NCBI GenBank assembly: GCA_012064415.1
Contig: SSNU01000096.1
Coordinates: 1-64,000 of the forward strand
Source: Gyrodactylus bullatarudis
Taxonomy: Eukaryota; Platyhelminthes; Monogenea; Gyrodactylidea; Gyrodactylidae
Length of the DNA: 64,000 nucleotides
Reading direction: 5' to 3'
Below are positions 12,201-24,200 of this stretch, piece after piece. The stretch's first letter is position 1. Each line of letters begins with the position of its first letter. Both the position numbers and the translations under genes were made by a program. The notes beneath the pieces were generated by a model. It ran no database searches, was not told the DNA's origin, and was given only the letters and a program-made list of their open reading frames with translations.

Positions 12201-15200
12201 TAATTTTTTTGCACCACTCTTATTAATAAGTAGGACCTCAAAGATTTTCAAAAATACTTACTTGAGCTGGTACTTACTTCTTCAAGTACTGATCTTGTTT
12301 CGTTGAGAATGATAAAATATAAGCTTGTCTTATTCATCTAGAGAGGCTACTTGGCAAACTCTCGTATATGAGTATTCGTTTACTTATTAGTGAGAATATC
12401 TATAATTCATACCATACTATTACGTATTTTTCATATTTATCAAATTAGTCCTTATATATCCAGTATTCATCTATAGTGATAGAGATATCAAGAAGGAACG
12501 AAATTACTATTGTCTGGTCTATGATTAAATTCCCAATCTCCATTCCATTAAATGTCTACAAATACTCTCTTGATCTGTGCGTGCATATACTCACTGAATT
12601 GGAATAGACTCTCCTTTTGTAATCGTACAATGGGAAAATATTACTTCTCATTGGTTCATTGACCCGTTGGCCAATCAGATAATCGAATACTGTAGTTCAT
12701 TCTCAATCCTCTTTTTGTTCACCAAACTAATCTGTCTGATCTTCCTTTCACTGTATTAGTCATTCAAGTCTTCAATTATGACGAGATCTCTTTGGGATTT
12801 ACAACTTTCGGTTCTACTTTCACCACCAAACTTTCATTGGAATTATTCTTTCTGCTAATTTCAAGTTTCGGGAGATAAATGCTCTTCACTGGAATACTAT
12901 TTTAACTAAATCTCACTCTGAATATGGTGAGTTATCTGGAATATTATTAAAAAACACTCAATTTTTTCATCGAACTCATCTCAGAGAGAAAAACCCTGAG
13001 AGATTTCAAAGTCTTTAGTCTCAGGTTCAATAATTTAAGAAATTTGGCATCGCCTCGAAAATCTCAAAAATGCCAGAAGTATTTCCCTTCTTCACCGATG
13101 TTTCAATTAAATTTTAAACATGACAAAATAAATACGAGTTTTTGGATTCTTGATCATCTTTAATTGGCGCTAAATTCCCGTTTTTTTAAGTTTGCTGATT
13201 TCAAAAGTGATCAAAATAAGTCAAGTAAACCGATTATCGACATGAAACATGTGATAAATTTGTAATTTTTCAGGAATCACCAAAATTTCTTCGATTTTCA
13301 AGTAGGGAAATTAATCAAAAATTCAATCGTCACACGATGTTGGGGGTTTCTCAAATCTAATTCAGCATATTCGTTTTCTTTGTCTTATCATGATTCCAAA
13401 ACAATCAACTTTTGATCACTCACACCAAAAAAATGTGAATCTGGCGTTACTTCGAGATTTGCAAGATTCAAAAAATCGCTTTTCTTTTATCTTTAATTAA
13501 TTTCCTTTCTAATGAGAGTTTAAAAAATTTCTCGTGTATCGATCAGTCACAAAAGAATTCTTGAACCATAAATCTTTGATTTCTCTCTGATTTATATAGA
13601 TCAACTCGACTTTATGCATATATAAATATTCATGAATGGAGCTTTAGATTTAAGAAAAACCATGTTGATGAAAAGTATTTTGCTCACTCTGGTCATGGTC
13701 ACCCTTGGCATGGCTCAGACAACAACCACTAAAGAACCTATACGTATGTTCATTATGGAGAATATTGATCATGACTACGACGAAACTGGCAATTAATCAA
13801 TTGAAAACGAATAAATATTATATCTTAAGGTTCTTTACATCTTTTTCCTAAACTTTGGCTGTACTTTTTAAGCTTATATTTCATCGGTTCTTATCAGACT
13901 ATTACACCGACTAGAGAAGAAATTGACTTATGTGAGACTTTTTGTGACAGAAGATCCGACTTCTAATCTCAGACTACAACCTGTTGTTTTTGTTTATTAA
14001 TTCCAAAATGATTATAAAATTTGATTTATTTTTCAGCTAAATAATTCCTCGTTGATATCATACAGTGGCATAAAAACACAACCGCAAGCTGGCCTCACAA
14101 ATAATTGGTCACTACAGCCTGGTGTATTGACAGGCCAAATCGCCCGTTCAACCCCGATTGGTTATACTCAATCAGCCTTGAGCGGTGCAACATCTCCCCA
14201 CCTGATTGGATCAGCCTTCCAGATTATCGGCTCTGGCCAGAATGCCTCCAATTTTGGTTTATCCAATCAGAATTCTAATTTAGGCGTGCCTCAAACGGAT
14301 TCCAGCCTCTTGACAAAAATTCTTTCCGAGAAAGAACGTATGGTGAGTTCCTTTCATTATGTAGTTATTCTATATTGCCTTATAATGACATACTCATTCT
14401 AAATTTACTTTAGCTACACCAGCAAGTTCAAGAATTGGCCAAATTGAAATTTGAGAATTCTGAATTACACGTTCAAGTGAAGTCACTGCAGCGAGAACTT
14501 GATAGGCTAGCTAATAAACCAAATGATTACAAGGTGAGTTTACCAATCTTGCTTGTATAAGACAATTCTACTAGGAAGTAAAATTAATCACCAAATTCTC
14601 ATTTAGTCACTCCGGTTCGAATTGAAAACGCCGAATGATTTCGATTCCGGTCGATTCTCATCTCTCGAGATGAATCATTTGAAGTCAAACAACTCTGAGT
14701 TGTCTCTGAGGGTGGAACAACTGCGGAGAACTCTCAACGATCGTGAAGATCGTATACGTATCCTTGAGTCAATACAAAATGTTGATCTATCTAATGAACT
14801 TGACAAACTGCGTAAGGAGCTGGCCAACGCCCAGTCTGACGGAATATCCAGGTCCAGTTTCCTAACCAAGGAACTCGATAGACTCAAGGAGATGAATCTT
14901 GAATTGAGCAATGCTCAAAGTTCCCTACACACCCAGATCCTTGAAAAAGAGGAAAAAGTCAGAATTGCTGATATGGAGAGGGTTCGTTCTTGGCTTCAGG
15001 TTTTTAGAATCGGAAAATTCCCCCCTTTTTATATGAAAACTAAAAACCTGATTAACTTCAACTAATTTTCATTCTCCATTTTTACAGAATTCTAAGTTGT
15101 AAATTTTCTTCAAATATGGTCTGAATCTGGCCTTACAAGGTCCTAAATTCAGCTGGTCTTATTTCTCAATCAGTTCTAATCGAATCAGTTTGAAATCGAC

Positions 15201-18200
15201 AAAAAATTGAACTTTGGCGACTTTTCTAAATTCAAAAGAGCTTTTGCGGATTCTGTTAAGTTGATTTTCAGCTCATTGACGCTTGTGAAAGAAGCTTTGA
15301 TGATATCTTCGGTTTGTATCTAACAGGAAAGACACATATTTTTTCCCAAACACTTTTACTATTTAATGCTTCCAAATTAGAAGTTCCAATAGATTCTTTA
15401 TTCTCCGTAATCGCTGTTTACCTAAAACCAAGAATAGCCAAAATCTGAAAAATTAGGAATATTTTCTATAAAAAGAAAGCATAAACTCGAAAGGTTAAAA
15501 TTTACGTCTTACCCCGAAATCTATGCATTTTATATTTCTATGGCCATTGGCTAATGAGTTTCGCAACTTACTGTATGTATTTCAATCTATAGAGCTCACC
15601 AAGATATGTTCAAATTTATTCACTTCATTAACTTATTGAGTTTTTGTAAAAATAGTAAATTTTCAAAAAATAAATCTATTTCAGACCAGAGTCTCTACAG
15701 AATACGAATCCTTGCACAAAAAGTATCAGGCTGTCCTCACTCAGTTATCAACCAAGTCAGAGAAAATTCAACAACTCGAAAAGGAATGCGTAAGTCTAAA
15801 CATTTTTGATAGATTTATTCGAATATTCACTTTCTCTTAGTACTACAACCAAATGGACGAGATTAAACGTCTCCGATTGGAGAATGAAGAGGCCGAAAGA
15901 CGTCTCATGTACCTTCAAAAGTCCTACAATGAAAAGGAACAAAGATACAACGAAACTGATCGAGAATCTGTAAGTCTTATCTGTTTTTGATCTCAGACTA
16001 AAACTTCTTTATAATTCACTATTTTAATTGGTACTTTAACTCGACCCTGTCGATATCAGATGTCATATAAGACTTTAATGTTCAAACCAACTTTATCAAA
16101 TGTTCCTATATTCATGATCCTTTTTGATCGAAATTCCTAAACTTATGATAATGGAATTCAAAACAAGGTATATTTTTCAAAGAAATTTTCACTTTCAGTA
16201 TCATTTTTTTCGTTTATTTCAGTTTCAGTATAATAGACCGATGTTTTTTACAGTATCATCAATTTTTTAATCTCCAACATCAATGATTTTGAAGATTTAC
16301 TGACACAGTATCATTTCAGGTTATTTTTTCAAATTCAAGATTTTTACCATACTTCTACAGTAGTACCAACTCAATATTTGAAGGCATGTTTTATTTTTTA
16401 GATTTAAAAAATTTATATTCCTTCATACAATGTTCCACTAGTTTTATGAAAACCCTTGTTTTTTTGTTATAATACTGTTTCTAAAATTTTTCCAAATATT
16501 GATACTGATGATGAAAATGATACTGTTGGTCTATTATCCTGTAACTGAAATAAACGAAAAAGTGTGAATTTCCCCATTTTTATGCATCAAATAAATAAGC
16601 AGTACCACCATAAGCAGAGTCTCTTGAAAATTCAATCCCAAAATTTTCTTTACCTTGAATTTAGGAATTATATAAGAAGATATATTTAAAACCAAATGCG
16701 CATTTCTCAAAGGATCATCAGTGGTCTCTCTTTGAAAATGATAAAAGTTAAATTTGAATGAAAAATAATAATTTACAAATTTTGAAAGAAATAGTAAATG
16801 TTAAAGAATATAAGAGTCATGAGTGGAAATAGAAATATAATGTAAGCTGAAAAAACACCAAAAACTCTTCAATAAATAGCAACAGTGAAGAGAAAAAGGT
16901 GAAAAAGCTCACATAGGCCACGGTAGTTGAAGATTAAACGAATAGTTCTTTTGAACACACAAATTAGGTTTATACCTGTTGATGAAGAATTTCTCCTTCA
17001 CCCACACATCTGTGCTGTCATCCCCTGGGTTTTTGTATAAAATAGAAAAATTAGAAATTGAAGCAGCATGGTTTTCCTGTTTTAGATGTCTGGTCACCGC
17101 GGTATCTTTATTGAGATGATCATGACATCTTGTTGACAATTTCCTAATAGTACGTCCTATGTACGAAGCCCCACAGTCACATTGAAACTTGTAAATCAAT
17201 AGAGTCTTTTCTTGAGGGTCAAGTAAATCCTTATGGATTAAACTGAATAATCTCTGGGTTTTAAATACAATTTTCAATTGTATATTGTCATAATGTTGAT
17301 CGATGAGATTGATCAGTTTTCTCCTAACATCATTACTAAAACCATCCCCTTTGAAGTTCAGTTTCATGAAAATTTTTGTTTTCTCGCCTTCTTCTGTATT
17401 GACAACTTCATCTCTAATCAAAGGTTGATTGATAAATTTGTCCACAAATTTGGCTGGATAACCATTTTCCATCAAACATGACTTCGCCGTCTCTATTTCC
17501 TTTGGTATTTCTTCAGGACTAGCAATCCTTCGAATTCTCTTCCCTAGACCAATTACTAAGCCAACCTTATGTGAAACTGGACTAAAACTGGCATAATGAA
17601 GATATTTGCCATTGTCAGTCTTCTTCTTAAAAATATTTCTTAGAATTGATCCGTCTTCTCTTCTAGTTAGTTTGACATCTAGGAAACTTAAAATACCGTT
17701 AGACTCTCTTTCCATAGTAAATTTAATATTTCCATGAATTGAGTTCATCTTCATAAAGAAGTTGTCTACAGATACATTAGGTTTCATTATAATAGAAGTG
17801 TCATCAACATATCTAATGTAAACATCAGTAAAAGAATTGATAGCGTCAGACATTTTATTTAATTCTAACCATCCCAAGAAGATATCTGCTAGAAGAGACT
17901 TAAAGGAGATCCCATTGCTATTCCATCTTTCTGAATGAACACTTTCCTCCAATAATATTACCTTGAATCTTCAATATCTAAGTTGTTTTGTAATCAGATC
18001 GAATAAAATTTATGTAGGATATCCCTTTTGACATTAACTGTGTTTTCATAAAAATTAATTTTCAAATTAATCCTCTCTTTGACGAAATTTCATCCTATTT
18101 TAAGTGATTCTGAGTGTGAATCAAACTTGAAACTTTCTTCGTTTAGCCATGGTATCAAACGGGTAAACCAAGTATTATTCTATCCAAAATGTATGCAAGT

Positions 18201-21200
18201 AAAAAGGGGTTATATAACTCTAGAAGCTTCTATATTATTATACACCCGTTGAGATTTACCCATACTAAAATAAGGGGTATTTTTCAATACTTATTGACAT
18301 ACAATACCGAATTTAATTTTAAGTAAGAAATGATACTGTGTGTAGGTGAATAATGTTGGCGATACAACTTAATTTTTTATCACTGCTATATAAAAACTGT
18401 ATACTATCAACAATGAGAGAATTATTTCAATCGACTAACTCCCACCAACTTTTATGAATAAATCATGATCCTTTCTTCGTTTTTATTTTCAATCATTCAT
18501 TTTACAGATCAAGCTTAGAGACGAAGTATCCAAACTCAAGAGTCGTCTACACACTACCGAGACAGACCTGAAGAATACTCGGGAGGAAATCGCCTATCGT
18601 GAGGAGCGTATGCGACAGATTCAAAATCAAAATGTAAGCCTTCTTTTAAAACATTTTTTTACCATCTACTCATGAGTACTACTCATTGAGTAGGTCGATG
18701 AATTTTTAAATTTCGAGGACTAATTTCTTTTTTATTTGTTATTGAAATCTGTATCGATAAGAGGAATACTTAAGAAGAGAAATTTGCCACATACCTACTG
18801 CCTGACCCCTTTGATAGATTTCGAGATATCTTTTTGAGATTTTTATGCCCAATGTATTATTTAGACTCAAAACTATAGACTCTCTTATGGTTAATGAGTA
18901 CTCAAGTGTCTCAAATATAACAATTGTTTAAGCACTCAATAAGTATTATTCTTGCTGTTTTAAGGTAATTTTTATAACCGAATAAAATTCAAGAATATTG
19001 TTCTTAAAGTTTACTATTTAATTATTATTATTATCGACATGAAATGATTCCCGTCTTGAATCAAATGCTTTGGAACAGCTTATAGGTTTTATTCTTTATG
19101 CATTGCAAGAATATCTACTCAACAAGCAAAACACACACGCGGATGTAGCGAAAAGTTACCACTAGACCCTTTTTCTCAAGATTACATAATGAGCTCTGTT
19201 AAACCCTATTTCTCCTCAATGAGGAATGCTTTAGACTCTTATTGATCCAATCAGAGGATTTCTTATGATTCTTTATTATTTTATGCATGAATAAGAGAAC
19301 CGGTGAAACAAAAGCTTCCAAGTCCTCCAAGAAATTAATATTTCTACTGATAAACATTTTAATGTTCACTTCATTTCGCTGACATTATTTGTCTGAAGAA
19401 AAACACGAAATACTCAAAAGAAAGGACTGATTAGTTTCTTTTATTCTTAATTCAATTTTGTCTTCTTCATTTCAAATAACCCAATTATTTATCTTGTAAT
19501 AATTCTGTTGGACGAAATTTGAAACAATATGATTTAGATTTGTGTCCAGTTACTAACCAGGCTTAGAAATAAACGAGTAGCGTAGTTCTAATGGGCTATA
19601 CGAACCTGATAATACAAAATTTTATTTTCCCCTATGCCTTAATCAAAAATTGATGTTTTAACCATGAAAAAATCACATTTTTGAAAATCAAAATGAAAAT
19701 ATTTTTTAATGTTCTGATATACAAAAATCCCATTTTCCCTAAAATCATCAAAATTTACCTAATTTCCTGGGACTTTTTTCCGACATGTAAAAGAACACTC
19801 AATTTCTACTATATGCCCTATTTTTATTCAAAATGTTGCAAAAACTATTCAAAAATCTCAATTTTGTCCTTTCTCGTAGTAGAATTCATTGAAAAACTTT
19901 TGGCGCGTGTTCAAAAATTGTCATCTTCAATCGAGATTTTGTATATCAGAACAAACTCGAAAACGTATGGTTTTATAGAAAAAAATGCTTAGTTTTCGAT
20001 AATCTTCAAAATGAGATTAAGGCTGGGAATAGTTGAAAAATTTGGCATACTCAAATAATTATACATCTTTATTTCATTATTAACATGTAACTTGATAGAT
20101 TTATCCATTGGCCATTAGAATAGATTGATTCTCTATTCAGAAAAGTACATACCATTTCCCTTGTATTCTACAAAATCTAATTTGTCAAATTTTCAATATA
20201 TTTTTTTTCTACAGAGAATGAATCCACTACTATAGTGTTTAATTGATTTTTTTTTCCATTTCGGGATCATACATTGGTGTAGATCTGTTCAATTTTTGCA
20301 TTCTGTTATTTTTTTCCAAATATGCTAATTATTTCTGCCAATCATGATTGATGCTATTTTTTCGATCTAGCTCGAGGAAGTGAATCGTCTCCGTCAATGC
20401 AATCAAAATGAAGCGTCAAAGGCTAGTCATCTGAAGTTGACCCTCGATGAAAAGGACCATCAACTCAAGATTACAAAGAATGACATTGTGAGTATTATTA
20501 ATATCATTGTATAAATCATTGATGAATGATTTTGATTGGTCCAAATGAAAAACTACTCTAATAATGGATCAGCCAATAGGAATTAAGCAGACAGATTTTT
20601 TATACTAGATGAGTTTATTGCTTTGATAAATGCCGATTCAGGACATGATAAATTGTTCCCACTCACTCTTGAAACACCAATCAATTATAACTATAAAATT
20701 TGAGAATATCTCTTCTCTTTTACTAGCTTATCGATTATGATTTGGTAAAGTTTATATCATGATGTTTTCGTTTCGGTCAATGGGTTAAAATAACAATAAA
20801 ATTTAGTATATAAAATATATATTTCCTAAAGGGTTCAAAAGAAGTTTCGAATCTATGAATCTGTAGAGTGATATGATGGACATGAAGAGTTGTTCAAGTG
20901 GTCCAAGTATTGGACTCATAATGCTCACGACCCCTGTTCAATTTTACATGTTTGTAGTGTTTCTTGACTAGCTTAAAAATTAAATAAGCCCTGAGTCCCA
21001 TCTCCAAGGCAAGATGTGTGACTTCTCCACATCGAATTAAAGATAACGAAAGACTATGGCACCTATCCCTTTCCCCCTTAATTAAACATCATGATGTTGT
21101 CGTTATGGTCAATAGGCTCTAGTTTTCTTTTTGGGGCTAAAAATAAATAAAAATTGAATATGAATGTTTTCTTTCTATGAAACAAAAGGAAAAAACTCAT

Positions 21201-24200
21201 AATGAACTTGAGTGTGTCAAGAAACGTCTGAAGGACTGTGAAAGTCAATACATTCTCCAGATCAAAGAACTCGAGGACAAACTGGAGGAGACGAAAGAAA
21301 TCCAAATGGAACATGCAAGTTTTCTTCGCTAAAAATACCAACTTTTTCTTTACTTCTTTCATCTATTCCGATAGAAACAGCAAAAGGAAGAGTTGCACAG
21401 GGCCAAAGTGGACCTAGAGGATGCCATCTGCAAGATAGCAACCCTTCAGAAGCGAATCGATGAACGAGAACTTCGTCTGAGGAAAATTGAAAATGATAAC
21501 GTCAGTTTGAAAAAACCAATTCTCTACACGACTTGTTTACTTTTGTCTTAATTACAGCATAAACTTTTGGATGAAATTCATGGTCTTCGAAAGTCAAATC
21601 AAGAGTATGAAAGTGAAATTGATCATCTCCGTCAAAGGACAATTGATATTGAAGACAGACCCTGTTCCCGATCATCTGCTGGGTCGCCAAGACTTCATCC
21701 TGTAAGGCTTACCCTTTGAATATTTTCCCTATCAACCCAAACTCTTTCCTCTCTGTTAGGGATTCACATCTGGCGAGAAGAACAGTGGTGAAATTAGTCG
21801 TATTAGACGCCAATGTTCCGAGTTGATTTCGGCCAATGGCAAACTCCAGAATGAGCTAAACGATTGTCAAATTCAGCTTGACCGTGTTAATCTGGAGAAG
21901 GAATCCCTTCGTACTGAAATGAAGATTATGCGTGAAGCTCTCGAAAAGAAGATGGAACAGTCGGCCAGCCAAGAAATGGTTTGTTCTCTCAATAGCCAAA
22001 CATTAGTTTTTTAATTATTTCATCTCTTTTTACAGACACAAAATGCTTCGTTGACTGCTCAACTCTTGGAGAAGGAGAACCATGTGAGTAACTTTTTAAT
22101 ATTTTAACTCTATCTGCTATCTTTATGAATTAATATCAAGTGGATTTTTTTAAATTATACAAAACCATTTTCCCATCGTATTTAGCGTCACATTGTAAGT
22201 TTTCAATTCATTCATTGCAATTGGTAAAGCTTCAAGAAATCTGTGCTGCTTTGTTAATTCCTTGCTAACTATAGGATTAAAGAAAAATTTAATATTTTTG
22301 TCTTTTGTTAGATTCAGAGGTTGACTGAACAACTAGACCGTCTGCAGACAACAATTAATGTCACTAGTGTGGCCAGCAATCAATCACACAGCCAGAATCC
22401 AATTTTGATCAATGATCTACAGATTGCTCTACAACAGGCCAACTCGGAACGTGACCAAATGCGCAATCAACTTGCTAGTTACATTGCAAAGTATGATATC
22501 AACGACGGCCCACTAGATAGCCAGGTTTGTTCTGATTTCGATAACAGAAGCGTACATATACAAGTTAGTTTTTGTTTAGAATTCAATCCAACAAGAACTC
22601 TACGTTTTGCAGCAAACAAATATGCAGTTCACCAAAGAGATTGATATCTACAAGCAGGAAATTCAAACCTGCTCAAATCGTATTCAAGAGTTGACTCGAC
22701 AACTAAGCGATATGCAAGTCAACTTTGATGCTGTTGTCAAGCAACGTGATCAACTCACAGATAAAGTCAATGAACTAAATCAATTCCTCAACGCTGCCAA
22801 AGTCCAGCGGGTCTCAACACCCACCTCAAGTGGTCTTATAACTTCAGCTTCCACTGGCCATTTATCCCGTGAGCTGGATCGTCTTCATCGTGAGTACGAA
22901 GATGCAAAAATCCAGATTCAAGAATACGAAACTCAGAATAGAACCTCAAAGGCAGAATACGAGGCAGCCAAACTAGAGGTTAAACGCCTGAAAGAAGAAT
23001 TAAAAAAAGTCAAAGACTCCCAACGTGATCTCCACGAGGCCGTCGAGGCTAGGGAAGAAGAAATGGTAAGCTACATTTGACTTTTTGCACTTTCCTTTTG
23101 TTTGTTCAGCATTTCCTAGTCGAAGCTACAGAGGACAGAGTCAGAGAAATGCCGCAAGCAAGTCCATGAGCTATCCGAGCAACTACATCTTGTCCAAAGT
23201 GAACTCCTCAACAAGGAGAAACAATTGGAAAACATCACCAAGCAGTCCACATTACATCAAGAGCGTTGTATAGCCCTTGAAAATGATGTTGAAGAATTGC
23301 AAAAGCTTCAACATCGCAATGAAATGGACGAAAATGAACGCCAGAGACATCACTATGAAACAGAGACACTGATGAAAGAACTGGAAATCCGTGAAAACGA
23401 GGTTAACCAACTCAAGAATGAGATAAACCATTTGAATCAGGTGCTGGAGGAGCTTCGCCAGATAATTCAAGAGCTCTCGCAAAAGTGCGAAATGCTCTCT
23501 GCCGACCTTGAACGCTCGAATGTTAACCAGGAATCCTCGCAAGCTAACTCTACCAGCTCTGAAGAGTTGGAGGTGACGAGGAAAAAGATGCGAGAAATGC
23601 AAGAGGAACTCAGCGATTCAAACAAGGCCAGGAGAGATGCTGAACAGCAACACGAACAGATGCGTCAACAGCTGGAGATGACATTGAAAGATCTTGACGA
23701 GAAAAGTGAACGCGTACAAATTCTCGAGATGGAATGTGTACGTCGAATGGATGTCCCAGCCATTTCTGTTGTTCATGACTTTTTTGTCGTTTCTTTACGT
23801 GTTGTGCTATGATTTGTTTGTTATAACCACTCTTTCTAATCATAATAACCTACTGCAGTTCCAACAACAAGCCGAAGAAATTGAACGTCTGAGAAAAGAG
23901 TTGAATGTAGTCAGCACCGGTTCCTCCGTTGGCCAAGTAGGTTTTCATCTTCTATTTTCATTAGTTAGAAACGTTTTCCATTCTTTCAAATTTATTTATT
24001 TTTCTCTCCTAATCCCATTAGTTCTCTGTTTCTTTGTGTATTTCAATTTTTTAAATTAAGATAATTTGATAATATTCTCAAAAGAAATGATTAAAAAAAC
24101 TTTTGAACGCTAATTTCGTAAATATTCACGTAATTTTATATATACGTCCGAATTTCGTAAATGAATGAATCTAAAGCTAATCAATATGAAGTTGGGAATC

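Larger units (their letters stand above)
11215..14036. other. ERC intron 11: diverged palindromic-repeat sequence and a nested small gene
   Basis: A 2.8-kb intron. 13080-13480 is related to the foldback family seen at 24183 and 25513. 13662-13796 is a small secreted-peptide gene. 13868-13905 is a decayed hammerhead-type repeat. The rest shows nothing recognisable. Confidence 0.5.
16670..17995 (-). mobile_element. Penelope-like element, 5'-truncated, with hammerhead
   Basis: It contains the reverse transcriptase and GIY-YIG coding region (16909-17952) plus a ~200-nt 3' tail with a hammerhead at 16689-16727. The 5' part of the RT is missing. It lies antisense within ERC intron 16. Other fragments of the same family: 39553-39960; of a related one: 53605-53673 and 54015-54422. 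Confidence 0.75.
15970..18507. other. ERC intron 16 with MITE and Penelope-like element
   Basis: A 2.5-kb intron. Contents: MITE at 16205-16561, Penelope-like element at 16670-17995. 17996-18507 is AT-rich with nothing recognised. Confidence 0.6.

Noticed and set aside
19390..19425. CUGAAGA...GAAAUA resembling a hammerhead
   Set aside because: No pairing for stem I and no stem III; probably chance.
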